Below, piece after piece: positions 49,101 through 61,398 of a stretch of 64,000 nt of DNA (positions are counted from its first letter, which is position 1; each line of letters opens with the position of its first letter). The notes below the pieces were generated by a model. The model made no database searches and had not been told where the DNA came from. It saw nothing but the letters and a program-made list of their open reading frames with translations. This DNA comes from Tetmemena sp. SeJ-2015. Taxonomy: Eukaryota; Ciliophora; Spirotrichea; Sporadotrichida; Oxytrichidae. The stretch is taken from NCBI GenBank assembly GCA_027382625.1, contig JAJKFJ010021718.1:1-64000 (forward strand), read 5' to 3'. A program made the translations under genes and the position numbers.

Positions 49101-52100
49101 TCTCTCATATGATCTCTTAAGAGCTTCCCATACTTCTCACCAACTAATACAACCTAAGATTGAGGGAAGTTTATTTTTTTTAAGCATCTATTAACAATTT
49201 TAAATAAGCATGAAATTTACTTATTTAAGTAATAAATATCATGCATAAACAAAAATTAAGTTCCATTTAAACTTGTTAAAATAGCTATTCTCGTTTTTAA
49301 TTTAAAATATGAATATGCAAATAAAATAGAAATAATTATTTACAGCAATACATTTTGTAGATGTGCTAAAGTAGTTGATTTTAAACCACTCCTGATTGTA
49401 TGTTACTCTGCCTATTTTAAGGAGACAATAAGCCTAATCCATTAATTATTTCCACTAGGTGTTGATGCCTCATTAAATCCAGGGATAATTGTTCTCCTTA
49501 TTAAGCCTTATTGATGAAATAAAAATTATTAGATAGAATTTTTAGTAATTAAGAGGTTTATAAGTAAAAATAATTGCAAAATTAAAATGAACTTTAAATA
49601 TCTCGTAATTAATTGTAAAATCCTTTATATCAATAGTTGAAAGTCTATTATATATTGCTTTGGAACGATGGAGGCTAAAGATTGATAGGTTAGGATCCAA
49701 ATGTTAGAGGCACCTAGCTTTAAGATGAATTCGAATTAATTTTAACTTAAGCCACCTCTTCTTGATACATTCTCTCCATAAAGCCTTTAATGTTAGAGGG
49801 ACTATTTAAGAATACAATTTAGCTGTTCAGTATAAGGTGTTAAAGAGAACTCTGTTTTGAAATCTTCTTTGGCTCATAAAGTTTGGTATGGTCAGAATTT
49901 GGCAGCTTATAACTTAGAAATATTTTAATTTTGTTCATTTTGTCAGGTTAGTAAGTTTACTGTACAAATTTAGCCTACTGCTATTGCTTGCTCTTTTTCT
50001 CTTCTTCTATTTATTGCTTCAACTTCCCTCTATCTAGCACTTTAACTGAAAGCTACTGCTATCTCACTTAGCTAGATTAAAGCTTAGTTGCTTGATGCTT
50101 ATATGTCAAACTGTTCTTGAGTGCGTTTGACAGCCTTCTCAAAAGCTAAGGTTCGGAACTACCTTCATCTTAATTACGCACATCATAGCCTTTCTTTATT
50201 TACTTTGAGTCTTCTTTTATTCCAAGTCTCTTATTATATCTCCTCTCTTTATTTTCTTCTGCTCTCTTAACTCTTTCCTCTTACCTTTTCTGCCTCTCAA
50301 GTTACAATTCTTTCTCTCTCTTTTAGTCTCGCATTTCCTCAATCTACTTGATTCGACTGTGCAATCTAAACTCATACTTCCTCTAAAGTCTTATCTCCTC
50401 ATCTTTTGTAGTCAGCTCCATAATTATTTAGGTCAGCATTTGCTACTCTTACTGATTGAGTTCGTTTATATTTTCAATAAACAGGATCTATAAGAAAGTT
50501 AAGTAAAGAGGAGAGAATTCTTACTTTATTCTCTTGAGCCAGCAGTTAAGGATTTTGAATGATGTTTTCCATAGTCAAGAAGCTGTTGAAATTACCAGAG
50601 CTGTAATTACGTTGCTAATTTTTATGAGACTTCATTCTCAAAGCAGTTGACTGTAACCCAGTAAATGAGGCTTGACTATAGGCTGAGTTTCCACCTTTTT
50701 AAGATGAAGGGCTTTACAGATTTGCTTATCTTAATTTGTTATTCGGAGACATTTAAGACTTATCAACTAGGAGTGCTTACTAAGAATCTGCTAATAGTTT
50801 TTAATTTCCTTAAATTGTGCCTTCTCTCCTCTTGGGGCTGTTACTTTATGATATTTATGAAGCTGGTTTTTTATTTCTTTGTTCTTGCTATTAACTCTCT
50901 TTAGCTTAATTAATCATCATAAGTTGGTAGTTTATGGATTGGAGACTCTGTGAAAATTCGAAGTGTAGAACACCTTTAAGCCTCTGAATATCTACCTACT
51001 TTTGTAGATAGGGAAGATGAGTAGTTGAAGTTCTTTTTTAGGGCATGGATTACCTTGATTGATCCTCATGATTTTGAGGTACACTATGCTGTGAAACACT
51101 TTTCTCACTTGCTCTGAAATATGCTCCAGTAGGTTATTGAACTGGTACTTAAATGGAGCTTGAATTCACTTCAGGAGAAGAGAATTGTAGCTTTTGATGC
51201 TCCTGTTTTGCTTGCATTTTCGAAGTTAAATAAGCTTCGAGGAAACCCTTAGCATCAAAGGATAGGATTTCTTATTGATGCTATTGTCCTATTGAGGTGA
51301 TGAATTTAGAGGGAGAGAAGGACTAATGTTCATAAAATAGCATCACTGGCTGATTCTTCAACTTTTGACTTTATTTCAATGAGGGATTTGATGGCTGGAT
51401 CAGCATGTTAAGAGTTTCAAAAATGTCCACATCCTTAATTAGAGATTGATCTAGTATTGATGAGATCATGGAACTAGCTGCTTTGGCGAAACCCTCCGGC
51501 TTTAAGCAGTAAATTACCATCAGCTTTTCCATCGGCTTAAGATATGTGTTCCAATCTCCTAATAAAAATAATATTTGTCCTGGAAACTCAAAATCTTGGA
51601 CTTTATCTTCTGTGCTGTAGATATGATTTAATCCAAGTAAGAAAGTGCTCCACTTTTTCTGATCATCATTTATGGCCTTAATTAGGCCTTAGTAAGACTG
51701 AGGGAAGGCTTGAACTAGCTTAAGAAGCATTTCCCAATTTTACTTTTAAATGAACCAGGGCTTTTCATTCTTGAGTTATTGCATTTAGGCTTTGGTGGTC
51801 AAATTTTGAATAAGATGGACGCTGATAAGTTACTACATGTTAAATGAGGACGAAAGTGAACCTAATATTCCTGCAGCCTGAGTTGGTGGTTTCGATTTAT
51901 CAAATTAGCTTGGAGATGATACTTATGCCTACTTAGTAAAGGGACTAGCTTTTGTATTTTTTAAAATACCAGCCATGAAGTTTGAGGCAGGCTAACTTTA
52001 TTAGCTCTAGGTATTGGGCTTCGACTATTCAAGGTACATCTGTTATTGCTGTTAAACGATATCTATCATAGCTTGATGCTGCTGCATAACATGCTTTTAG

Positions 52101-55100
52101 AGCCTGAGTATTTTACTGCCGAGTCCTATTAAAATTTGCTTGCTTTCAGCTTTTGATTATAGATTGCCTTGCCTTCTGTAGTTTTTCCTAAAACATTAGC
52201 TTTAAGACTCCACCTTCATCATCATTCTTTTTGGATAAATGTCCATTAGAATTTTAATCAATCCAAGCATTCAACTCATCTGACAACTGCTTATCTTAAT
52301 TATGTTTGAGCTAAAGCAAATCTATTGATTCACTTATTATACCGTTTTACTTAAGATAGTCTATCAGTTCATATTATTCTATAAACTTAGAGTGTCTAGT
52401 ATAGAGAGGAGGAGTCCATATTTTTATAAAAACAGAGTGATTATTGATTAACTTGAGGGAGCTAACAATCCTTTAAATCTCTAGTTAATCTAAAGAGAGG
52501 GAGTGAGTCTATCTTCTTTTCTTAAGAGAACTATTCAAAGAAGGAGCATCTATAGAGAGTGCTATTTCAAAATTATATCTTACTTCTCAACAAAAAGCTC
52601 AATTGCCTCGCAAGTCCTTCTCTTCTTTCATCGTAAACTAAATTAGAATAGAGCTCTATTGATAGAGTAAAATTAAAAAGCTAAAGATGCTCTAAACTCA
52701 GGGATTATTAGACCCTCTAAATAAGCTTTCGAATGATCATGCTTTTCATCTCTTTTTCCTAAATACATATTCGGTTATACATCTATGATGGTTTTTAACT
52801 TACATTTGAACAGAGAGACTAACTTTGAATTATAGATTGCTTGAGAACTTTAATGAAATGAAGCATGTTATACTCATATAAGTTTCCAATGGACCTGCTT
52901 AATTTCTTTAAAGAGAAGTATACTAGCTTTGTAGTTGCGAATAAATCCTGATAATCAAGAGGGTTAAATTTCTGTTTAATAACAGGAGAGTCCAAGATAT
53001 TGGATTAATCAGACGAATTAAACCCATTCTCAGCAAACTCATTGTTTTATTAGATAAGCAAAAGCCTAAAATCTTGACTTTCAGGTTGCAGATCTTTGCT
53101 TTTCTATTCCTAAATTTTAGCATTCCTTCCTGTCTAAAACCTTGATTTAACTTTTCCATTAACTTAATGGTTCTCCTGTTTAGCTTCATTTAAGGGCGTT
53201 TCTTCCTCCTCAATCTTTTCTTTAGAATCTTCCTCAATTAAGCTAAATGAATGACTCATCTGACTTTCTTCATCTGCCCTCTTTGTCTGCTTTAGTTCGG
53301 TATTCAATATTTTTTAGCCATCTTGAGATTATTTTTCGGAAGTGTTGCCTGACAGCTAGATTTAAGGCTTTATTAAACGGGAATACGTGTTTGAAAAATT
53401 TCCTTTGATTATATTACTGCTACTAGTTCTGCTTCCTTTTGAACTTTTTAAGCCATCGTTTATGTTTGTTGATGATCTCTTTAAAAGTTGATTCTATCCC
53501 TCTGGAGATTTTGAGCTAGGTCTCTCAACACCCTCCCTACGATTAAAGCCTCTGAATTTATCATCCTCTTCCTTGACAGATATCCTCTTAGATAGGTTTG
53601 GAGAGAGAGAACTTTACTTTCTGTACTATTTAGAAGGATCAGTGTTTTTCAGTTCAAACTATTCTATTCTGTTATATTTTGAATTAGCCTTGAGATCTAA
53701 ATTTTCTACAGAACTTTCAAACTCTTCGGATTGGCTCTCCAGATCCTCATCACCTAAACTCTGATCCAAATTTTGTTCTTCATCTGTATCTAGCAACGAT
53801 CCTTGCTCATTTTCCTCTTATCTGCCTTTTAAATTATCTTGATTTTAAGTCTCAGCCTTGAAAGCTTAATGAATCCTGAGTCTCTATATTTCCTTCCATG
53901 TAAGTCTGATGAATTTTTTCTCTTACTCTTCATTATTTAAGCTGAGATTAGGGTTCCAATCTGATAAAATGAATTTGATGATCTTTCTCCTTTCATATTT
54001 CTACTTGATTGCTTTTTCGTAGAGTAGGCTGTTAGTTCTCTTTTAATGCTAGTAAAATTCACTGTCTGTGTATTTTCTTATTATGTTAAGGAGATAGAGA
54101 CGAGTTAAATTGCTGTTTAAACTTTGCAAAAACTGGACACCTGAGTTTTATCCTTGAAAAATATTTTCCAAATCTTCCCCTACTGAGGTTACCTTTCTTT
54201 TGAGTAGCTGCTAAAATAAAGTAGGAGTATTCTATTTCTCAGGAGACTTTTGTTGCTATTTGCTAGGGCTTTGCTATGCATTAGGATTTTTAATATGGAA
54301 GAGTGTTTAATAAAATTCGACAATATTATAACTTTCTTGATATATTAAAGCAACCTAACAACAGTTAAAACAGAAAATTATTCTTCCTTATTCGACGCAT
54401 TAGTATTTTTATTAGTTACATAAATGGTCATTTACATTTAGATGATAAGATGAAAGATAGTAACCAAAAATATAATCCTCATCTTAATTATGCTATAACT
54501 TAATTTATCTAACCCTGAGCTTATTCTAATAACATCAAGATTCAATCTATAAATGATTCATCTTCTTTAATTTAATTTAACTTAAATGTTAATTTAATTA
54601 CCCTTTAATTCTTAATAATGCTACTTTCCGAAGGAGGAGTTAAATCGAAGCTGAAAAAGTTAAGTTTCTAAAGTATAGAAGCATCAATTTGATGAATTGA
54701 TGATCGCTTGGTGTAAAACAGAAATATTCTAAATTTGGGATGCATGAACAGTATCTCCTGAGGAGTAGCTTTAAGCTAATTATTAAAGTCATTGCTATAA
54801 GTTCCTTCATTCCCATTTTAATACATGGTCTTAAAACTCAAAGGATCGCCCTAATGTCTCGCAGCATGCTTGAAACGGTTATAGAACCAAGTTATAAGTG
54901 GCTCTATCATTCTTAGTGAGGAGTTATCCAAGTCTTTTAAAATCAGGGTCCAGCCATTTTGAATACACTTCTTTGCTCTCTTAGGCAAGTTAGACAAGCT
55001 TATATGCTCATAAGTGCTTCCAGCTCCTCCCTTATTGTTTGCTTAATCCTGTGGCGACTTAGTCATATGATTCTTATAGAGTATGATTGCCATTTATTAG

Positions 55101-58100
55101 GTATCATTCTTAATTAATAATTATTCATTTCATAAATCGGTGGCTCTCAAATGGAGTCCCAGTCGACCAGGTAGTCCAAGAAGCGCAAGTTCGAAGAATT
55201 TGATCCTACTCAGTCCTCCTCTCTAGCCTTCCCCGATCATAATCACCACATTCCGGACATGAACCTGATACCCGTGCTGGAGAGCCGGCTGCCTCAGATT
55301 AAAACTAAAGTCATACGCAAATCTAGCTCAGTGAAGCTGAGGGTACGTCAATCCATCACTTATGAGCAGCAGCTCTCCGCCATCTATCTCCACTTTGGAA
55401 CACTCCATTCAGATGCGAATCCGCGCCTCACCTACCCGCAGGTCGCAAGTATACTTTGGCTTGCGCGTTGGGGCAGTCAATATGATAGTCTAGCGCTGGC
55501 GCAAGAATGGCTTTATCGTTATTGTGAACAGGTTCAGGCGAGGCAAGGGGCGGTTACTATCTCCAGACACCGAACATCGCATAACCTCACTCAAGGCACT
55601 GCACGAGACGGCTCATCTGAGCTTGGTACAGCGCTGCCACTACCTCCACCACCGTTATGACATTCCTCTCATCTCAACATTTGGTCTACGTAAAATCTAT
55701 CTCCGCAATGGAGTTCGCTCCAGATCGTCTGGGTATTCGTATCGCCGCAAGGAGGATAAGGAGCAGGAGGCACAACGCAACCAACAAGAATTCTCGAAGC
55801 GCCTCGCACGCTGGATTCTTGAGGGGCGGCATGTGGTGTGCCTTGACGAATCGACATTCAACGCTTGGCAGTCGCCGAAGCGCAGCTGGCTCAAGGAGCG
55901 GATGAAGGTCCAGATACCCAGCACCAGGGGCAAGTCACTTACAGTAATCGGAGCAATCAGCGAGGCAGGGGGCTCCTCCACAGTAAGATTCTTGCGTCCA
56001 GCAACAACCTCCTCCACTTCATCGATTTCTTTCATGAGCTCGCTCCTCGACAGAGGCCTGGCTCCATCCTTCAAATGGACAATCTCTCTATCAATAGGAG
56101 CTCCAAGGTCTGAGACGCCATTCCAGCGAGTTGGCAGCTAGAATACTTCCCTCCTTACAGCTGTGCCCTCCGATCGAGCGCCTCTGGGCAATACTCAAGC
56201 AAGAATGGCGCCGTCTCACTGTTACTCAGCTAGTGCAGGCCAACCAAGCTTCCCCACCCGAGCACATACTTTAAGATGCAATTTAAAGAATTAACACTTT
56301 ATAAATTAAAGCTATCTCACGCTCGCACTTTCGCACTCTCCTCTCGTCATTGAGAGGCCACTCAGTCTGAGTTCACTGTTGCTGTCTACTCTTGATTGGA
56401 GTCTTCTGCTTACTTTCCTGGCCATTGAGAGGCTGTGGATCTTGCATCTACTTCTCCGCTGTCCTGGCCTTGGCTAGAGCCCTCTCTTCCATGACCACCA
56501 TCTCTCGCTCGATCTACTTCTCGATTCTGTGTCTCGCTTCCTTGAGCTACATCTATCTCTGAGTGGCCTTGCCCTTGATTAGCAAACTTCAGCCGAAGTG
56601 TCTTGCCAGATTTTGTCGAATAAGGCAGGCCTTCTAAGAAGGAAGGAGCTATCTCCACAGTACGATATGCATTAACCTAGGCCTACCTGCGAGGAGCAAC
56701 GTAGTCCTTAGAGAATATATCTTCCTTGGGAGAAAATGTGGACAGTATGGCGAGAATCCATCATCAGATTCTTTTCCATTCTCTCTGCCATGGCTTGATG
56801 TTTCTTCACCAGCACTTCCAATGTCGGAGGGGAGGGACACGGAAGCAATCTAATTTCTCTAAATCTTGGGCACCAGGCAGTTCCGTTGATTACACTCAGA
56901 ATGTATTCTTCAGTGACGATTTTCGACTTGAATGAGGGCAAATAATACTGGTTCCGAAGTGCAGCTTCGTATAGATCTGACTTGGACTTTATGACCTTCG
57001 CCAAATGGTCGACTGAGGACTTTGACTCCACTATTAATAAAGAGAATATATATATAAATAATAAGGGAAGATAAACCCGCATATGTAAGTCCATCTTCAA
57101 TTTCATTTATTCCATTTCCGCAATTGACAATGATCATACTCTATTAGTAAGACTTGAAGATGCTTAAAATTTAGCCTATAAATAAAGCGTAATATATTTA
57201 GCCAAAAGCTAATCATTGATGAGTATCCGGTAAATTACCATTTGCCTTCCATCATTCAGTACCTTAAATCGATCTAAGCTGTTCTTGAAAAATTTGAATC
57301 CTACTTCTACGGGATCGTAGATAACAGGCACCGGAACTATGGTCTTCTAAACTTGTTTGAATTGATTTAGAGCCATCATTAGAGATAGTTCTTAGGGTAG
57401 AGAATTTAATGATTTGCAGAGTTAAAGATTGACACTATATCCAAATAAGAATCTTTTCAAAGTTAAAAGTTCCAAGCTGGGATTCTCCTATTTATCTAAA
57501 TTGTTCTTCCTTTTAAATTTTCTATCTTGATTTTAAGGAGATCCTCCTTCCTTCGAAATAGGTGAGGTTGGCACATAGAATTCACTTTCTGGTTCGAGTA
57601 AGACTTTTAGTTGATGCTTATTGCACTCAAAAATTGCAAGATTTACCAAAACCCTTTTCACAGAATGAGGAAATCTTAAGATTACATTAGTCATCAAACT
57701 TAAAAACAAAGCCTCACCCCAGAGGAAAGATTCATCTACTATGGGCTCTTTGAGAGCTACAGGTTAAAGTTAATTCACCAGCTCTGAGAGTTTGTCCTTC
57801 ATGTATTACAATCCATTTTAGTAATGCTGCTCAGTTCTTATCTTGTCCCTTAAAAGACTAATCCTTAAGTTAAGTTCGGCTTCTTATTTTGATAGTGAGA
57901 TCTTTTGAATAGATTACTCCTAATTTGACCTGACTTTCTCTGTTAGCCTACTATTATAGTCCTCAAAAGCCATTTACGATAATTCGCATTCTGCTTGAAA
58001 CAGTATTAGCTATTCAGATCCCTTTTAAGAGCAAAGCTGCAAAAGCTCTTAAAGGAAAAATCCAAACAGTTTTGCAAACTTCGGTGTCTGCTTTAAGTAC

Positions 58101-61100
58101 TAGAAATTACAATTTAGCGGCTCTATCTTTTCAAGGAGGGCTTTGCAGTTTTTAGTAGCCAGATATTCAAAGTTTTCGACTTTAAACTCCATCAAGTCGA
58201 TTTGCAGTTTTTCTGGTTTATCATAAATAGTAGTGAACTGCTTTAATAGCTATGCCTCATCATATTTAGTGTTTTTTCGTTTGAGCACATATTTGAGCAC
58301 GAAGACTACAGTTGTAAAGTTCTTATTTAGATTTCTCTTGACTGTTTTTTAAACTCATAATTTCAATAAAATATGAAAACAAATATCATCGTATTCATTC
58401 GCAATCTTATCCAAACTTTTAATAAGTTACAGTCTTAAATCTTCTATCTTGCCGCACTTTAATTGATATTCCTTGAGGCCTTCATTGTGGATAGCTCTCC
58501 TCTATTGATCTGCAAGTTTGATTTCATAGAGTATTTCCATCTTTTCTCTTTCATATCCTCTTTACCAACTGTCAATATGGTCTATCTTAACTCTTAAAGA
58601 TTATCGATCGCTATTATTTAAATTATAAGAAGGAGCATATTTTAGGAAATTAAAATGCTAAAATCTTGATTAAATTTTGTAAAGTACTATTTCATTTCAA
58701 GGAAATGTGGGTTTAGTATTAAAAAATGTTACTAATTTTATAATTTTATTTAAATTAAAAATTACACTTAAAGCATCAACATTTAAAAAAATATCAGCTG
58801 TGAGTTTTTAATTAAATTGATCGCTATGAAGCTATCCGAATTCTGTATTAAGCTTTCCTTGAATAAACCATATTTAATTTTTAAATTATTCTAGTTTAGT
58901 ATGGATAAATTTATAATTAGTCTTCTTTTGGGTTAAGTCATTAATGATCTTTAGCTTGGTCAATAATTAGGCAAGCACATCTCGCTCTTTCTATGTTTTC
59001 TTGTAATACAACTTCACTATTTACCTCTGTAGTGTTATGATCGAAAACACTATTTGCTGTTGAGGCTAGTGATTCGAGCAGAGTAAGGATTACAGGGCAT
59101 AGTTCAAAGGTTTAGATTATTCTGATGCTAAATTCGCAACTGTTTATTTGAAGAGGACTATCTTTTCAAAAAAGGATTGGATGGCCTTGAAAGAGGAATC
59201 TATATACTAAGAAGTTTTGCTATTCTACAGATTGCTAGAAGAAATTTATTCCTAAGCGAATGAGAACATCTCTTTGAAGAACATTGTCTTTGGAAGGATT
59301 ACAGGTTTAAGCTAACTTGCAATTAACTCTTTCTATCTTAAGCCTGAACTTAAAAGTTAATCCTTCTGTTCTTTATTCGGCTGCTAAAGTAAGACTACTT
59401 ATTTCTCTGATAAATTTATCAATCCTTCTCTAGTGTTAGCTATGTTATTAGGATAACCCTTGCCTTCATGTTATGAAAATGAAATTAAAATTAAAAATTG
59501 TATAGAGCAATTTAAATATTATGTTGATCAAAGTAATTCCTAGATGATAAGATATCATTCTTAGTATGATTTAGAGACTGTTCAATCTTAATTTACTAAC
59601 TCTATTTTTTTCACTATTTTATGCTTAAGCTATAAGCTCCTAGCTCTTCAAATTCTGCTATGACTAATAGAGTGAGATGATATCCTACTGATTAAAGAGC
59701 GAGTTGAGTTGCATGACTTGTGAGAACTTGAGTATTTGCGAATACCTTTGCATGAGTAACTCCATATAATTCACGCTCTTTCTTAAATGACTATAGCCTA
59801 TGTTCACCAAGCCTCTTTAGTCATTAGTGATAAAGACGAATCTTATGTTATCTCTTAACCTACTTATTATAAGGTATTCCACTTAATCCTCAGTCAGCTC
59901 TTGCATCTTGAAGCCACTTGTCCCTACTTAAATTGCCTCTGCTAATCCCATGCCTGCTACAGTTCTCTATCGCTGAAAACTTTAAGTCTTCAATGGGTTC
60001 GAGTGCCGCCTTCCATCTAGGTTCGGGTTTAACATCTATAAACCTGAATCCCTTCTATTAGAAGATTCTTGCTGAGAGACTTTAGCTGCTTCTTAAGATA
60101 GAATGTTAGCATTGGCCTGGCGCTAAGCTATTTCGGAGGCTAATTCTAAAGTGTACCACCTGTAAGTAAAGTACCAGGTGGGAATAAGTTATCACCTTAG
60201 GTTGCTAAATTCTGTCCCGGTTATATCTAAGAACTTATGTTTACATTTTTCCTTGCAGAAGGTGGTATCACATTCAAACTATGCTCTTCGTTTAAGAATC
60301 TCTGATCATTTAGCTTTTGTGGTATTTTCAAAGCTGAATTAACCTGCTTGTTCGAGGTTTAACCTTTTTGAGCTATCGATTGCTACTGTATTTTATCTTG
60401 TTGAAGCTGCTGTTCTTCTAGCTATTACTGCAACTTTAGTTGATGCTTTTGCGCCTGCTAGTCCCTAAGTTTGCGACTGTATTTCTTCATGTCTCTCGTA
60501 TTTATTAACTACTAGTTTCTATGGCCTCCTACTATGGAACTCACCAAGGAGAGAATTTCATTCAAGTTCTTCATATAGATCTCATCATCACTTGAAGATT
60601 ATTAGCCATGCGCATCTTCAAGCAGATATTGATCGAACAAGAAAGTGACTACTGCGTTTTGATTTCTGAGGATGGCTTAAACGCAGATACGCTTGAAGTT
60701 TTCATAAAACTCCTTCATGTCTAACTATTTCTTGGAAGCTTTAAACATCAGTGAGGGTAAGTGAAGAGACCGGGCTGCTTGATTCACACAGTAGCGAACT
60801 AAACTCTAAGGCATAGGCTACTACGCAAGTTAGATACTTGCATAAATAAATGATTTTAAAGAATATTTATGACAAACAAACATATAATTTAGCTTGCATT
60901 TTAGATAAGAATATTGCCTTGCTAAATAAATTATAATGTATGGTTTGCGCCTCATTTTGAGATCTTTCCCTTTTGTGAATAGTTTCAAAAGCATCTTAAC
61001 TGTTTTCATAGCCAAGGCCTGTATTGATGATTAAGTTCTTTGTGTATTTTGCAACTGAAATAGGAATGTCAGCTGCAGTGTCAACTTTATTAAGCAATCC

Positions 61101-61200
61101 AGCTACTTAGGTGGTAGAGTTTGGATCTCCTGAGCTGTAAATTCCGCTATCTAGCCACCCTGTCTTCTATTCTGCCTCTTCAATTCATATTCCAGATACT
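46174..61200 (-). CDS. divergent dynein heavy chain-like motor protein (AAA4 to C terminus)
   Basis: Minus strand, TAA/TAG as Gln. In order: SLVRYCVNQAARSLHL and MKEFYENFKRICVQAILRNQ then YMKNLNEILSLV near 60.8-60.5 kb (AAA4-like EFREDLK..LEDINNIL region); long coiled coils and the ELVNQLQPVALKEP block at 59.4-57.7 kb (stalk to AAA5); IYDPVEVGFKFFKNSLDRFK at 57.3 kb (like LIDPQ.QANKWIKN); NGWTLILKDLDNSSLRMIEP and HPKFRIFLFYTK at 54.9 kb (AAA5); NLYEYNMLHFIKVLKQSI at 52.9 kb (like NPMYQFSL.WFI..F); GDWNTYLKPMEKLMVIYCLK at 51.6 kb (like W...L.PFQKLLLLRCLRPD); PNSDPNSLRGTTINQELI at 48.6 kb. Walker A is not seen in the AAA4-like block. Intron 50,488-50,524 (37 nt). The tail and AAA1-3 are absent. 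The part below about 48.2 kb is low-complexity and could be another gene. Confidence 0.65.
54290..54617 (-). other. IES in dynein-like gene, pointer TATTAA, 322 bp
   Basis: Minus-strand TATTAA at 54,612-54,617 and 54,290-54,295. Excision joins AGC ATT ATT AAA AAT CCT AAT GCA (SIIKNPNA) and puts the AAA5 block in frame with a 1.5-kb open frame downstream. Confidence 0.7.
55151..56290 (+). CDS. Tc1/IS630-like DDE transposase, frameshifted
   Basis: ATG 55,151 (MESQSTRQSKKRKFEEFDP, with TAG as Gln) leads to an N-terminal helix-turn-helix-like part (YPQVASILWLARWGSQYDSL). After a frame change near 55,525 comes the catalytic core: first Asp in VVCLDESTFNAW, second in LQMDNLSINRSS, and the final acidic residue in PIERLWAILKQEWRR, preceded by YFPPYS. 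The D-D-E spacing and PPYS...PIE..W are hallmarks of Tc1/mariner/IS630 enzymes. Ciliate germline elements of this superfamily (TBE, Tec) lie in DNA removed at development. Frame changes at about 55,525, 55,970, 56,115 and 56,175 mean the copy is broken or poorly sequenced. GC content exceeds that of the host genes. Confidence 0.75.
56340..57137 (-). CDS. second transposon ORF, spliced, unknown function
   Basis: Minus strand, from ATG 57,137: MIIVNCGNGINEIEDGLTYA. An intron with GT-AG ends (57,031-57,076, 46 nt) is inferred because it joins to VESKSSVDHLAKVIKSKSDL in frame. The sequence then reads RNQYYLPSFKSKIVTEEYIL and ERMEKNLMMDSRHTVHIF. A frame change near 56,700 leads to PSFLEGLPYSTKSGKTLRLK and a hydrophilic Arg/Glu/Ser-rich tail. 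It lies convergent to the transposase, as accessory ORFs do in TBE-type elements, which carry additional ORFs besides the transposase. No family recognised by motif. Confidence 0.5.
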
Positions 61201-61398
61201 ACAGACAATAATTATTTATAAAAAATTAATCAGGATAAAAATCTTTTGCGGATGGAAAATTAATATAAATTCAGATTATAATTTAATATTTTCAATAAAG
61301 GAAGGAAAATGCAAAAAGCAACTTGGTTTGCAAGAAATTATACTCACAGAGCTTAGATGTCTAAGAGTTTAAGCAATCTATTTGCATAGAAGACTAAT

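Larger units (their letters stand above)
55079..57226 (-). other. 2.1-kb transposon-bearing IES, pointer GAGTAT
   Basis: GAGTAT at 55,079-55,084 and 57,221-57,226 (ATACTC on the coding strand). Excision joins TAC CGG ATA CTC TAT AAG AAT CAT, giving VIYRILYKNH. This fuses the LIDPQ-like block to the rest of AAA5 in frame. The insert holds a plus-strand transposase and a minus-strand ORF and is far GC-richer than other IESs here. No obvious terminal inverted repeats next to the pointers. Confidence 0.8.

Noticed and set aside
50665..50904. Plus-strand hydrophobic ORF
   Set aside because: Antisense shadow of a continuous minus-strand Gln-rich frame in the dynein-like gene.
52923..53189. Minus-strand ORF starting MKLNRRTIK
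   Set aside because: Wrong frame. The adjacent frame stays open for about 1.5 kb under the TAA/TAG=Gln code and aligns with the dynein-like gene.
54290..54617. TPR-like helical reading (QVALIYQESYNIVEFYQTLF) upstream of the dynein-like AAA6 linker
   Set aside because: It lies wholly inside an AT-rich insert with a 6-bp TATTAA pointer. Excision gives a better frame-preserving join, so the resemblance is taken as chance.
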